A stretch of 64,000 nt of DNA from Actinobacteria bacterium casp-actino5 (GCA_001510385.1 LFFE01000011.1:30922-94921); one strand, 5' to 3'. Positions 11,388-20,968 are shown, numbered from the stretch's first letter. Notes: generated from the sequence alone by a model not told the origin. A program made the numbers and translations.

Positions 11388-12482
11388 ATGATGCTTGAGC
11401 AATACCGCCGATGGTTTCCTGCTGCGTTTGCGGCGTTGCTACTACTTGTCATTGTCGTTGCCGGCTCGGTGTCAGGTGATGAAGATGCATCTGAAGTTCC
11501 TCCTTCAACCACAGTGGCACCCCAGTCGACGACGACATCAACCACTATTCCAAAAGTCCCCATTACTCGGAACCTAGAACGCGGTACCTCGGGCGATGAC
11601 GTCGTCATGGTGCAGCAGCGTCTGCTCGACCTTGGTTTTGATCCGGGACCAATCGATGGTGTCGTTGGCACGTTGACCAAGCAGGCGGTGTGGGCCTTCG
11701 AGAAACTTGTGATGGGTGTCCCTCGTGCAGATGCAACCGGAGTTGTGACGCCTGCATTGTGGGACCGCATGCAAGACCCGTTGATGGTGCAACCTCGTCG
11801 ACCAACGGGAGGGCTGCGCAATCACACCGAGATCTACCTCGAAGAACAAGTTCTTGTGGTATTCCACCAAGACCTACCCGTGCTGATCACCCACATTTCA
11901 TCAGGCGAACTTGATGAATTTGGTGAGCCGGCGCTGTACTGCGAAGTCGTTACCTATGACACTGACTCGGATGGCGAATTGCTCGAGGAGCCAATCACTC
12001 GAGAGATCTGTGCGTACGCGAAGACACCTGGTGGGGTGTTTACCTACCGCAGACTTGTCGAAGGCACTCGAAATGGTCCTCTTGGAGACATGTGGAACCC
12101 GGTGTATTTCAACTATGGAATTGCTGTGCATGGAGCTCTTCAAGTACCGGCTGAGCCGGCTTCGCACGGTTGTGTCCGAATTCCTCTACACATTTCGGAA
12201 TATTTTCAGTCATTAATTGAGCTCGGTGATTCAGTGCTCGTATGGAATGGTGTGAGCGAGCCAGAAGATGTCACTTATGAGGAGAGTCTCCCGAGTTTTG
12301 ACGGGAGTGTCCAAAATCCGAACCCGACGACGACTACCTCGACTACAACAACGTCAACAACCACAACGACGACTGTTGCTCCAACCACAACAACGACTGT
12401 TGCTCCAACCACAACAACGACAGTTGAGATCGTTGATGGAGACTCGGATCAATCGACCACATCGACGAGTGTTGAGAACTAA
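11388..12482 (+). CDS. L,D-transpeptidase with peptidoglycan-binding domain and Thr-rich tail
   Basis: An exported cell-wall enzyme of 364 residues. Order: N-terminal membrane/signal segment (about 10-28), a Thr/Ser/Pro linker, a PG_binding_1 domain (about 60-125, with LGFDPGPIDGVVGTLTKQAV), and a YkuD catalytic domain with HGALQVPAEPASHGCVRIP, where the His and Cys are the expected catalytic residues. These enzymes form 3-3 cross-links in peptidoglycan. The C-terminus is a low-complexity Thr-rich tail (about 310-345) encoded partly by a 24-bp tandem repeat. Start could also be ATG 11391. Confidence 0.9.
   Translation: MMLEQYRRWFPAAFAALLLLVIVVAGSVSGDEDASEVPPSTTVAPQSTTTSTTIPKVPITRNLERGTSGDDVVMVQQRLLDLGFDPGPIDGVVGTLTKQAVWAFEKLVMGVPRADATGVVTPALWDRMQDPLMVQPRRPTGGLRNHTEIYLEEQVLVVFHQDLPVLITHISSGELDEFGEPALYCEVVTYDTDSDGELLEEPITREICAYAKTPGGVFTYRRLVEGTRNGPLGDMWNPVYFNYGIAVHGALQVPAEPASHGCVRIPLHISEYFQSLIELGDSVLVWNGVSEPEDVTYEESLPSFDGSVQNPNPTTTTSTTTTSTTTTTTVAPTTTTTVAPTTTTTVEIVDGDSDQSTTSTSVEN
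12327..12423 (+). repeat. Thr-rich coding tandem repeat
   Basis: Low-complexity DNA in the 3' part of the L,D-transpeptidase gene, made of ACN codons with an embedded 24-bp unit that encodes an 8-residue VAP-plus-five-Thr block, present twice in near-identical form in 12372-12419. It is a likely site of length variation and possibly O-glycosylation of the exported tail. Confidence 0.75.
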
Positions 12483-12543
12483 AATAAGTCCGAAGTGAGC
12501 GCCGGCACAGACTCGGCGACGTACTAATTGGGTAAGGGTTCCG

Positions 12544-13461
12544 CTAGCGATTCACAGCAATGCTGTGGTCGGATTGAATCCTCTGGCCTCGGGCTTTGAG
12601 AACGGTTTCGATAGCCACCGCAACGAGAGCAAGCCAAACTGTTGCGAATCCGATGAACCTGGCTGGTGTCATTGCTTCGTCGTATGCGAGCCAGCCCAAT
12701 AAAAAGTTGATGATCGGCACCATCCATCCGATCGGACCGAGCAACGTGAATGGCACTCTCGGGGCAGCATGGGCGAAGAGCAGCAGAGGTGCAGCAGTCA
12801 CGAGGCCTGTTGCGCCAAGAAGCACCCAATCAAACCCTGATGCAATCTCGCCCGCACCTCCCGAGCGCGAGAGTGAGAGGATGACGACGGCCGCGGCGAC
12901 GGGGAGCAACATCGTGACTTCACCTGTGAGGCTGTCGATTGGTCCGAGGGGTACCCGCCGCTTGACCAGACCGTAGAACGCCCAGCTTCCTCCAAGAGCA
13001 AATGCGAGCCATGGAACTGCCCCATATGAAACTGTGAGAATTGCGATCGACGTGATGACGAGAGTGATCGCAAGCATCCTTATTGGGGAAAGGCGTTCGC
13101 CAAGAACCGTCACCCCGATCGCCATCGTGATCAACGGGGCCAAGAAATACCCGAGAGCCGTTTCGAGTACTCTGCCTGAAATGATGGCGCCAACATAGGT
13201 TGACCAGTTAATGACGAGCAACCCTGCAGCCAGAAGCAAAAAACGCCGAACCTTTGGGTCTTTCATACCGGTCATCACATTCGACATGTGGCCGCGTGAG
13301 ACTGTGAGTACCCACAAGACGATGACCGCAGCAACGACTCGCCAGCCAATGAGATCAACAGCTGAAAACTCGTTCAGCAACTTCCAGAAAGCGGTGAAGC
13401 TTCCCCATAGGGCATACGCAATCACTGCCGAGCGCACACCGCTTGTTGTACGAGAATCCAT
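12544..13461 (-). CDS. EamA/RarD family transporter
   Basis: A ten-helix drug/metabolite transporter family protein of 305 residues. The N-terminal YALWGSFTAFWKLL segment and the overall RarD-like spacing suggest the RarD subgroup of EamA permeases. Substrate is unknown. It starts 39 bases from the divergent pgi gene, so both share a short promoter region. A second EamA protein is at 57396-58259. Confidence 0.85.
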   Translation of the reverse strand: MDSRTTSGVRSAVIAYALWGSFTAFWKLLNEFSAVDLIGWRVVAAVIVLWVLTVSRGHMSNVMTGMKDPKVRRFLLLAAGLLVINWSTYVGAIISGRVLETALGYFLAPLITMAIGVTVLGERLSPIRMLAITLVITSIAILTVSYGAVPWLAFALGGSWAFYGLVKRRVPLGPIDSLTGEVTMLLPVAAAVVILSLSRSGGAGEIASGFDWVLLGATGLVTAAPLLLFAHAAPRVPFTLLGPIGWMVPIINFLLGWLAYDEAMTPARFIGFATVWLALVAVAIETVLKARGQRIQSDHSIAVNR

Positions 13462-13500
13462 TGCGACAACCTACGCTGATGATTAGTTCTCACTAGTGTC

Positions 13501-15063
13501 ATGACAGTGAAATACCTCACCGATGTTCACGCTGATGGCCGAACTCTTCAAGAGTTATTTGACGCAGACCCAACTCGAGCTGACCGTTTTGTGGCGTCCG
13601 TGGCTGGACTTCGGGTCGACTGGTCGCGCCAGCCCGTCACTGACGATGTACTTCGTGAGTTGAGGGCAGCAGCTCGACTAGCAGGTGTCCCGGAACATTT
13701 CCGGTCGCTTTTCGCTGGCGAACACATCAATAGCACCGAAGACCGAGCGGTGCTGCACATGGCGCTGCGTGCTCACCCGTCGGATTCATATGAGGTTGAT
13801 GGCCATAACGTAATGATGAATGTTCGTCACGAACTTGACCGAATGACAGCATTTTCTGAGGTTGTCCGAGCAGACTCGCGTATTACTGACATCGTCAATA
13901 TTGGAATAGGTGGTTCAGATCTGGGTCCGGCGATGGCCGCCCAAGCACTTGCGGGCGACGTGCATCCGCGACTCACTGCCCACTTCGTGTCGAACATTGA
14001 TGGAGCCGATATTGATTCGGTGCTACAGACCGTCCAACCTGAATCAACGTTGTTCGTGATTGTCTCAAAGACGTTCACCACCCTTGAAACATTGGCGAAT
14101 GCAATGGCTGCCCGACAATGGATTGTCGAGTCACTCGGCGAAGCCGCGGTGCGAGAACATTTTGTTGCGGTCTCTACTGCACCAGACAAAGTTGAAGAGT
14201 TTGGCATCAGTGCTGACATGACGTTTGGGTTCTGGGATTGGGTCGGTGGACGATATTCGTTGTGGTCTGCGGTTGGCCTTTCGTTGATGTTGCTGGTTGG
14301 CGCCAAACGATTTGAGGAACTGCTGTTAGGTGCTCGCGAAGTCGACGCCCACATGATTGAGACGCTGGTGAGTGACGACCGACTCGACGAAAATGTGCCG
14401 GTCACCCTTGCGTTAATCGGAGTACTGCATCGAAATGTGCTCGACCGACCGACTAAAGCGGTGATTCCTTATGTCCACGAACTTCGTCGATTCCCTGCTT
14501 TCTTGCAGCAACTTGACATGGAGTCGAACGGTAAGTCGGTCACCATAGACGGCGAGGCCGTCGAGTCGGCCACAGGGCCCGTGATTTGGGGCGAACCGGG
14601 AACCAACGGGCAGCATGCCTTCTTTCAGTTACTGCACCAAGGTACTGACATCGTGCCAGTTGATTTCATCGGAGTTGCGCGCCCGCGCCACCCTCGCGTT
14701 GATCAACATGACCTGTTGTTCGCAAACCTTCTCGCTCAGGCCCAGGCTCTGGCATTCGGGCGCCCGTCAGCGCATGAACCGCACCGAGGGTTCGAGGGCA
14801 ATAGGCCGAGCACGTTGATCCTTGCTGAGCAACTTGACGCGAGAACGCTTGGGCAACTCATTGCGTTATATGAGCACATCGTGTTTGTTCAAGGAGTGAT
14901 GTGGGGAATTAACAGTTTTGACCAGTGGGGTGTCGAACTCGGCAAGGAATTAGCAAGTGCACTTGCTCTGGTTCTGTCAGATGAGAGTGTTTCACTCGAT
15001 GACGTCGGTGATCCAGCAACGCTTGCCGCTGTCCAGTGGTACCGAGCGCATAAGTTGCATTAG
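13501..15063 (+). CDS. pgi: Glucose-6-phosphate isomerase
   Basis: Interconverts glucose-6-phosphate and fructose-6-phosphate. The 520-residue protein carries NIGIGGSDLGPAMAAQAL near residues 137-153, the family signature region GGRYSLWSAVGLSL and the MESNGKSV segment near 340, plus GEPGTNGQHAFFQLLHQGT, all typical of the long bacterial Pgi. Its neighbour on the opposite strand is glgX, consistent with glycogen breakdown feeding glycolysis. Confidence 0.95.
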   Translation: MTVKYLTDVHADGRTLQELFDADPTRADRFVASVAGLRVDWSRQPVTDDVLRELRAAARLAGVPEHFRSLFAGEHINSTEDRAVLHMALRAHPSDSYEVDGHNVMMNVRHELDRMTAFSEVVRADSRITDIVNIGIGGSDLGPAMAAQALAGDVHPRLTAHFVSNIDGADIDSVLQTVQPESTLFVIVSKTFTTLETLANAMAARQWIVESLGEAAVREHFVAVSTAPDKVEEFGISADMTFGFWDWVGGRYSLWSAVGLSLMLLVGAKRFEELLLGAREVDAHMIETLVSDDRLDENVPVTLALIGVLHRNVLDRPTKAVIPYVHELRRFPAFLQQLDMESNGKSVTIDGEAVESATGPVIWGEPGTNGQHAFFQLLHQGTDIVPVDFIGVARPRHPRVDQHDLLFANLLAQAQALAFGRPSAHEPHRGFEGNRPSTLILAEQLDARTLGQLIALYEHIVFVQGVMWGINSFDQWGVELGKELASALALVLSDESVSLDDVGDPATLAAVQWYRAHKLH

Positions 15064-15074
15064 CTCGAGGCGGT

Positions 15075-17216
15075 TCAGGCCGCAGAGCGTTCAAAAATGA
15101 TGGTGGTTCGACTTGGGATAGTGAACTTCTCGCCAGCACGGGTGATTTCGTTGTTCTCGGCACCAATTGTCGGACGTGATGAATCGAATCGGGTGATCCA
15201 CGACTGACCCCACTGTGCGGGCGGCATCTTCCAATCAAGATCTATTCCACTCGCAGAGAAGACACAAAGGTAGCTCTCGTCGATGATTCGATTCCCGTAT
15301 CGATCAGGTATCGAGATTGCTTCTCCGTTAAGAAAAACCCCAACGGCTTGAGCGAATCCCTGTTCCCAGTCAGAAGGAGCCATCTCCGCTCCATCTGGGC
15401 GGAACCACGTCATGTCGTCGTTGTCTCGAAGTGGGCGCCCTTGGAACCACCGTCGACGGCGAAAAATCGGGTGTGCTGAACGAAATGCGAGAAGCCGTTG
15501 AACCCAATCGAGCGTCGTGTGGTCAACTCGCTCCCAGTCAATCCAGCTGAGGTCGCTGTCGTGACAGTACGCATTGTTGTTGCCACGTTGGGTGCGACCG
15601 AGTTCGTCGCCGCTGAGCAACATCGGCACCCCTTGAGAGAGCAGCAGGGTTGCGAGCAAGTTTCTTCGTTGACGATCACGAAGTTCGTTAATCGCTTCGT
15701 CGTTGGTGGGTCCTTCGACACCGTGGTTCCACGATCGATTGTGCGATTCGCCATCGCGACTGTCCTCGCCGTTCGCCTCGTTATGTTTCTCGTTGTAACT
15801 CACGAGATCATTGAGTGTGAAGCCGTCGTGGCAGGTGATGAAGTTGATCGACGCCGTTGGACGTCGGGTGTCCGACCGATACAGGTCTGATGAACCGGTA
15901 AAGCGTTGAGCAAATGTTGCAAGTTGGGCATGCTCGCCTCGCCAGAAGTCACGCATCGTGTCGCGATAATCGGCGTTCCACTCAGACCATTTTGGCGGGA
16001 AGTTTCCGACTTGATAGCCCCCTTCACCAACGTCCCATGGTTCGGCGATGAGTTTGACCTGTGACAGCACTGGGTCTTGATGGATGATGTCAAAAAATGC
16101 CGAGAGCCGATCGACTGCGAAGAGTTCGCGAGCGAGTGCAGAGGCAAGGTCAAAACGAAAACCGTCGACGTGCATGTCAAGAACCCAGTAGCGAAGGCTG
16201 TCCATGATGAGTTGCAGCACGTGTGGGTGACGCATGTTGAGGGAATTGCCACACCCAGTGAAGTCCAGATAGTGGCGCTGGTTCTCGTCAGTCAGTCGGT
16301 AGTAGGCATGGTTGTCGATACCGCGCATGGACAGGCTTGGCCCAAGGTGATTTCCCTCGGCCGTGTGGTTGTACACAACGTCCAGAATGACTTCGATGCC
16401 GAACGAATGAAGTGCTTTGACAGTCTCACGGAAGTCAGTTGCTGGGTCTGCGCTGGCTGGTGAGCCGTAGTCATTATGGGCACTGAAATATCCGAGAGTG
16501 TTGTATCCCCAGTAGTTGCGGCGCCCCTGTTCGACAAGATGGTGATCGTGAACGAATTGGTGAATTGGCATCAACTCGATTGCCGTCACTCCGAGGCGAA
16601 CCAGGTGTTCGAGCACAGCGGGATTGCGGATTGCGGCAAATGTCCCTCGTTCTTGGGGGGCGACCGCAGGGTGTTGCATGGTGAGGCCGCGAACATGGGT
16701 CTCGTAGATGACGCTTTCATGGGTTGGTGTTCGTAAGAGTTCATCGTCAGCCCAATCGAATGACTGGTCATGCACCGCTCCGATCGGAACGTATGGAGCA
16801 GAGTTCGTGGGGTCGAGTGCATCGGGATCATCAAGGTCGTATCCAAAGCACGCTGGGTTCCAATTGAGTGGGCCATCGATTCGTTTTGCGTACGGGTCAA
16901 GGAGCAATTTGTTCGCGTTATGCCATAGACCTGCGGCTGGGTTCCACTCGCCGTGCACTCGATATCCGTAGTGCTGCCCAGGTATTACGTCGGGTAGGTA
17001 CCCATGCCAGATATGTCCGTCGACTTCGTTGAGCTCAATCCGGTGCTCTTCATGAGCTTGTTCACCCGGACCGTCGAGGAGGCAGAGTTCGACGTGTTCT
17101 GCGCTTGACGAGAATACTGCGAAATTCGTACCTGACCCGTCGTAGGACGCTCCAAGCGGAGTGGGTTCACCTGTCCACACCCTGCGGTGCAGCGACGGAT
17201 GAGCTTGACGAGTCAC
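15075..17216 (-). CDS. glgX: Glycogen debranching enzyme
   Basis: A GH13 isoamylase-type enzyme that hydrolyses alpha-1,6 branches in phosphorylase-limit glycogen. The 713 residues fit the family. An N-terminal CBM48-like domain (about 10-120) precedes the barrel; catalytic segments are DGFRFDLASALA (nucleophile Asp), KLIAEPWDVG (acid Glu) and FITCHDGFTLNDLV. The GDELGRTQRGNNNAYCHD segment is typical of GlgX/TreX proteins. Convergent with pgi, 11 bases apart. Confidence 0.94.
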   Translation of the reverse strand: MTRQAHPSLHRRVWTGEPTPLGASYDGSGTNFAVFSSSAEHVELCLLDGPGEQAHEEHRIELNEVDGHIWHGYLPDVIPGQHYGYRVHGEWNPAAGLWHNANKLLLDPYAKRIDGPLNWNPACFGYDLDDPDALDPTNSAPYVPIGAVHDQSFDWADDELLRTPTHESVIYETHVRGLTMQHPAVAPQERGTFAAIRNPAVLEHLVRLGVTAIELMPIHQFVHDHHLVEQGRRNYWGYNTLGYFSAHNDYGSPASADPATDFRETVKALHSFGIEVILDVVYNHTAEGNHLGPSLSMRGIDNHAYYRLTDENQRHYLDFTGCGNSLNMRHPHVLQLIMDSLRYWVLDMHVDGFRFDLASALARELFAVDRLSAFFDIIHQDPVLSQVKLIAEPWDVGEGGYQVGNFPPKWSEWNADYRDTMRDFWRGEHAQLATFAQRFTGSSDLYRSDTRRPTASINFITCHDGFTLNDLVSYNEKHNEANGEDSRDGESHNRSWNHGVEGPTNDEAINELRDRQRRNLLATLLLSQGVPMLLSGDELGRTQRGNNNAYCHDSDLSWIDWERVDHTTLDWVQRLLAFRSAHPIFRRRRWFQGRPLRDNDDMTWFRPDGAEMAPSDWEQGFAQAVGVFLNGEAISIPDRYGNRIIDESYLCVFSASGIDLDWKMPPAQWGQSWITRFDSSRPTIGAENNEITRAGEKFTIPSRTTIIFERSAA

Positions 17217-17273
17217 CTCAGAATTCTGCCTGCTTTACGCGGACAACCCACTGTTATCGGGCATGATTGAGAG

Positions 17274-18146
17274 ATGGCTGAAGGAAAAACAATTGACCGA
17301 GTTGGAGTCATTGGCTGCGGGCTGATGGGTTCTGGCATCGCAGAGGTCTGCGCACGTGCCGGCCTTGAAGTGCTCGTGAGAGAAGCCTCTGCTGAGGCGG
17401 CAGAGGCAGGTCGATCGCGGCTTGTTACATCGTTTGATCGTGGTGTGTCTGCGAACAAAATGACAGAGGAGCAACGCGACGCAGCGATGGCTCGACTGTC
17501 GTTCACAACTGACCTTGGCGACCTCTCAGACCGTGATCTCGTCGTTGAGGCGATCATTGAAGACGAAGACATGAAAGTTGGACTTTTCCGTGATCTTGAT
17601 CAGGTACTGACAAGCTCGGATGCAATTCTCGCCTCGAACACATCTTCTATTCCGATCATGAAACTTGGCACTGCGACATCTCGGCCAGAACAGGTCATTG
17701 GAATTCACTTTTTCAATCCGGTTCCGGTACTCCGGCTCGTAGAACTTGTTGAGAGTTTGATGACCTCGGAAGAGACGTCTCAACGGGCCGAATCATTTGC
17801 CGCGGACATCCTCACCAAGCGGGTAATTCGTTCGCAGGATCGCGCGGGTTTCGTCGTCAATGCGTTGCTTATTCCATATCTCTTGTCTGCAATCCGCATG
17901 ATGGAATCCGGGTTTGCTTCCGCGGACGATATTGACATCGGCATGGTGGAGGGATGCAGCCACCCGATGGGACCACTGCGCCTCACCGATCTCATTGGGC
18001 TTGATACGACGCTCGCCGTTTCCGAAAGTCTCTACGAAGAGTTCAAAGAGCCGCTGTACGCACCACCTCCGCTGCTGTCCCGAATGGTCGATGCCGGGCT
18101 GCTCGGACGAAAGTCGGGGCGCGGCTTTTATGACTATCGACGCTGA
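17274..18146 (+). CDS. 3-hydroxyacyl-CoA (3-hydroxybutyryl-CoA) dehydrogenase
   Basis: An NAD-dependent dehydrogenase of 290 residues acting on short-chain 3-hydroxyacyl-CoA. The N-terminal Rossmann motif VIGCGLMGSGIAEVCARAG is at about 11-29; the catalytic region IGIHFFNPVPVLRLVELV (His) and the C-terminal dimerisation domain with SHPMGPLRLTDLIGLD complete the fold. This is the FadB2/PaaH/Hbd group; likely roles are butyrate, PHB or fatty-acid metabolism. It ends 6 bases before pafB. Confidence 0.92.
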   Translation: MAEGKTIDRVGVIGCGLMGSGIAEVCARAGLEVLVREASAEAAEAGRSRLVTSFDRGVSANKMTEEQRDAAMARLSFTTDLGDLSDRDLVVEAIIEDEDMKVGLFRDLDQVLTSSDAILASNTSSIPIMKLGTATSRPEQVIGIHFFNPVPVLRLVELVESLMTSEETSQRAESFAADILTKRVIRSQDRAGFVVNALLIPYLLSAIRMMESGFASADDIDIGMVEGCSHPMGPLRLTDLIGLDTTLAVSESLYEEFKEPLYAPPPLLSRMVDAGLLGRKSGRGFYDYRR

Positions 18147-18152
18147 TGGCTG

Positions 18153-19082
18153 ATGGCTGATCGCGTCGAGCGTCTTACCAATTTGCTGGCATTGTTACTT
18201 GAGACGCGCCGTCCGCTCACACTTCATGAGATTGCGTCTGAACTTGGTGGCCAGTACCCCGACGCTGGTCAAGCTCGCCGCGCAGCATTTGAGCGAGACA
18301 AGGCGTCTCTGCGAGACATCGGCATCATCATTTCGTCGGAAACCTTTGGGGGCGACCGAGCGGGGGAGATGGGATATTGGATCGATCGTTCAGGATTTGA
18401 GCTGCCTGAGATTGATCTCACCGAAGACGAAGTTCGGGCCCTGCAGGTCGCTCTGGCGGCAACCCGACCTGATTCAGCAATTGGTGAAGAAGCGTTGTGG
18501 AAGCTCGGAGGGGCCGGTGGTGGTGTCGGCGGGCCAGTCCGTATGCACCTCCCAGAATTACCTTCGTTGCCGGTCTTGCGTGCTGCGGTTGCGAATCGGC
18601 ATCCCGTGCAGTTCGTCTACGCCGGTATGCCTCGTCAACTTGACCCGTGGGGGCTGTTACTACGCGATGGTTTTTGGTACGTGATCGGATTTGATCATGA
18701 TCGAAACGACCGCCGCACATTTCGGGTCGATCGTTGTGACGGCGAGATCTCCGTCGATTCCTCTGTTCAGTTTGATCGGCCTGACGATGGGGTTTTGGCC
18801 GGGGCATTACCCACAAATCCGTTGTTGCTCGGTGACGAAGTGCCTCATGAGCGCGAGGCACTAGTCCACATCGCTCGCCGACGCGCGTGGCTAGTTGAAC
18901 GCGAAGTTGGGCCTGAGCGAATACGAGATCGGCGAGACGATGGCTCAGTCGTCGTTGCACTGCCGTTTACTAACGAAGATGCCCTGAGATCATGGGTACT
19001 TGGATTTCTTGACGACGCGGAATTACTTGAGCCAAGCGATGTTCGGCAGCGACTGATCGAGTGGTTGGAGAGTGTCGCCTGA
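18153..19082 (+). CDS. pafB: WYL-domain transcriptional regulator, PafB-like
   Basis: A 309-residue protein with an N-terminal helix-turn-helix (RLTNLLALLLETRRPLTLHEIA), a central WYL domain whose WYV segment is DGFWYVIGFDHD, and a C-terminal extension. In mycobacteria PafB and PafC form a heterodimer that activates LexA/RecA-independent DNA-damage genes. The stop overlaps the start of the next WYL gene by one base, matching that pairing. The proteasome genes with which pafBC is often linked are not in the window. Confidence 0.85.
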   Translation: MADRVERLTNLLALLLETRRPLTLHEIASELGGQYPDAGQARRAAFERDKASLRDIGIIISSETFGGDRAGEMGYWIDRSGFELPEIDLTEDEVRALQVALAATRPDSAIGEEALWKLGGAGGGVGGPVRMHLPELPSLPVLRAAVANRHPVQFVYAGMPRQLDPWGLLLRDGFWYVIGFDHDRNDRRTFRVDRCDGEISVDSSVQFDRPDDGVLAGALPTNPLLLGDEVPHEREALVHIARRRAWLVEREVGPERIRDRRDDGSVVVALPFTNEDALRSWVLGFLDDAELLEPSDVRQRLIEWLESVA

Positions 19083-20014
19083 TGGCTCAACGACCAGCAA
19101 CAGATCGCCTTCGGCGTCTACTTATTGTTCTGCCGTGGTTGATGGAGCAGGGGGAGGTATCCGTCGAAGAAGCCGCGAAGAGATTCTCTATCGGTGTTGA
19201 CGATCTCATTCGTGATCTTGAGTTGGTGTCGATGTGTGGACTGCCGCCATATGTCGATGAAATGATTGATGTATTCATCGATGAAGGAATGATTTTCGTT
19301 GGTATTCCGCGGCTCTTCACGCGCCCCCTGCGTCTCAGTGAGGTCGAGGCGTTTGAACTGCTCGCAGCGGGTAGAGCAGCGATGCAGTTGCCTGGCGCCG
19401 ACCCTGATGGGTCACTTGCGCGCGGGTTGCAGAAAATTGCCGTTGGCCTTGGTGAGGATGACACTGGTCTACTCGTGATCAATCCGACGCCTTCGATGGT
19501 GAAAGAACTCACGCAGGCGATTGAGCATCGTCAGCGTGTTCGGGTTCGGTATCAGTCATCGTCTGATGTTGAGCCAGTTGCCCGTGAAGTGGAGCCCTTT
19601 GTTGCGTTTTCATCGCAGGGAAACTGGTATGTCCACGCCCATGATGTTCGGTCTGAAGGATTACGCACTTTTCGAGTTGATCGAATTGAGTCTCTCGACA
19701 TCGTTGGAGACGCCGAGCATGTTGCGCCCTCGTCGATGCCCGAGCCGGGAACATGGTTTGCGGATGCCGATATTGAGCGGGTGACGCTTCGGGTGGGTCC
19801 GCGTGGAAGGTGGGTGTACGAGCGTTACCCGGTTGATGAGGTGTCAGTTTCAGATATCGATGGTTGGGTCACTGTGTGCTTGCCTGTGACATCTGAACAG
19901 TGGCTCGCCCGTTTGTTGCTGCGGCTTGGTGATTCGGTTGAAGTGGTTGAGCCGTCGGCATGGAGCGATGTGAGATCAAATGCCGCTGAAATCGTGTTGC
20001 GGCGCTATTCATAA
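19082..20014 (+). CDS. pafC: WYL-domain transcriptional regulator, PafC-like
   Basis: Second member of the WYL pair, about 310 residues from the ATG at 19082 (TGATG overlap with the upstream stop). N-terminal HTH (RLRRLLIVLPWLMEQGEVSVEEAA), then a WYL domain with QGNWYVHAHDVRSEGLRTFRVDR. Expected to partner the upstream protein in a DNA-damage-responsive regulator. A GTG start at 19061 is possible but would overlap pafB by 22 bases. The gene ends convergently against the exonuclease with a 10-base overlap. Confidence 0.85.
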   Translation: MAQRPATDRLRRLLIVLPWLMEQGEVSVEEAAKRFSIGVDDLIRDLELVSMCGLPPYVDEMIDVFIDEGMIFVGIPRLFTRPLRLSEVEAFELLAAGRAAMQLPGADPDGSLARGLQKIAVGLGEDDTGLLVINPTPSMVKELTQAIEHRQRVRVRYQSSSDVEPVAREVEPFVAFSSQGNWYVHAHDVRSEGLRTFRVDRIESLDIVGDAEHVAPSSMPEPGTWFADADIERVTLRVGPRGRWVYERYPVDEVSVSDIDGWVTVCLPVTSEQWLARLLLRLGDSVEVVEPSAWSDVRSNAAEIVLRRYS

Positions 20015-20553
20015 CGCTGATCACGAAGGAGCAGCGGCAGAATCTGTGCAGTCGCCATCGCATCATGATGGGCATCATGCGCCTGTGCAATTTTGATTCC
20101 ATAGCGCTCGCAGATATCAGTTAATCGGTGAGATCGTCGCCGATCGGGGTCGAGTTGGCGGGAAAGTTGCAGGGTGCAGAGATGTCGCCCGGTAGGCAAT
20201 TGCAGGTTGTGACGTTGGGCTGCAGTTGAGATGAATTTCCAATCGAACGCAAGGTTGTGAGCAACAATCTCGCGTGACTCAATCGTGGTGAACAGACGAG
20301 TAAGTACTCGGGCAACATTCGGGGCGAAGAGGAGTTTCCTACGAGGAATGTGATGGATGTGTTGGGCTCCGATCGGGTCCCAAGGGCGACGGAGCCGAAC
20401 CATTGAGCTCCATGATGAGAGCTGTTGTAGGGCCAAATCATTTTCCGTGAGATTGCCGCAGATGACAGCGACCTGAAAGATGGGATCGCTTAAGCCGTCG
20501 AGTCCGCCGGTTTCTACGTCAATGATCGCAAAGCGGCGGACAGCGGAACTCAC
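20005..20553 (-). CDS. DEDDh-type 3'-5' exonuclease (DnaQ-like)
   Basis: A 182-residue stand-alone exonuclease of the DnaQ/RNase T superfamily. Exo motifs: I FAIIDVETGG near residues 8-17, II VAHNLAFDWKFI near 97-108, III HDAHHDAMATAQIL near 158-171, giving a full DEDDh set. It could be an epsilon-like proofreading or repair exonuclease; no polymerase domain is fused. Its placement between pafBC, whiB and phoH is consistent with a nucleic-acid maintenance neighbourhood but does not prove a joint function. Confidence 0.88.
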   Translation of the reverse strand: MSSAVRRFAIIDVETGGLDGLSDPIFQVAVICGNLTENDLALQQLSSWSSMVRLRRPWDPIGAQHIHHIPRRKLLFAPNVARVLTRLFTTIESREIVAHNLAFDWKFISTAAQRHNLQLPTGRHLCTLQLSRQLDPDRRRSHRLTDICERYGIKIAQAHDAHHDAMATAQILPLLLRDQRYE

Positions 20554-20588
20554 GTGGCCAGACTAGGCCAGAGGTGGTACGCGGTTTG

Positions 20589-20903
20589 CTATGCGTTACG
20601 GGCCCGGATGCCAATCGGAGCGGCAACGGTGTATCCAAGAAGATGGCGATCTTCTTCGTTCTCGCCAGCCCAAAAGCCATATTCGTGGTTTTCTCGGGCA
20701 AATTGCTTACAGGGCACTCGAACTGGGCATGCTGTACACAGCATGTTTGCACGTGCCTCACGACGCTCGCGTGCCTGCGGGCGCTCGGCCTTCTTTGCGA
20801 AGAACAATTCGAGACGACCTTTACACATTGCAAACTCTTGCCAAGCGACGTCGCGGGGGAGATCGTCGATTGGCTCAACAACGAAGGTTTCAGCAGCGCT
20901 CAT
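20589..20903 (-). CDS. WhiB-family Fe-S transcriptional regulator
   Basis: A 104-residue WhiB-like protein, confined to Actinomycetota and their phages. Four cluster-ligand cysteines are present: one in AMCKG (about 27), then CTACPVRVPC (about 56, 59, 65). The G-x-W turn appears as YGFWAGENEEDR and is followed by a short basic tail. These proteins bind a 4Fe-4S cluster and usually contact the primary sigma factor. Which Wbl subfamily cannot be settled by eye. An inverted repeat lies directly upstream of its start. Confidence 0.93.
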   Translation of the reverse strand: MSAAETFVVEPIDDLPRDVAWQEFAMCKGRLELFFAKKAERPQARERREARANMLCTACPVRVPCKQFARENHEYGFWAGENEEDRHLLGYTVAAPIGIRARNA

Positions 20904-20906
20904 ATC

Positions 20907-20924
20907 CCATTTAACACTAAATGG
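20907..20924 (-). promoter_or_regulatory. Inverted repeat directly upstream of the whiB-family start
   Basis: Seven-base arms CCATTTA / TAAATGG separated by four bases end three bases before the ATG, overlapping the place where the ribosome-binding site must lie. It could be a protein operator or an RNA hairpin that hides the start region. Confidence 0.45.
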
Positions 20925-20968
20925 TGCTCCCGTATTCCAAGAACGCCAAATTTTCTGAAATCGATGCG

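Noticed and set aside
13827..14405. 192-residue minus-strand frame inside pgi
   Set aside because: Ser/Thr/Asn-rich composition and complete overlap with a well-supported gene mark it as a shadow.
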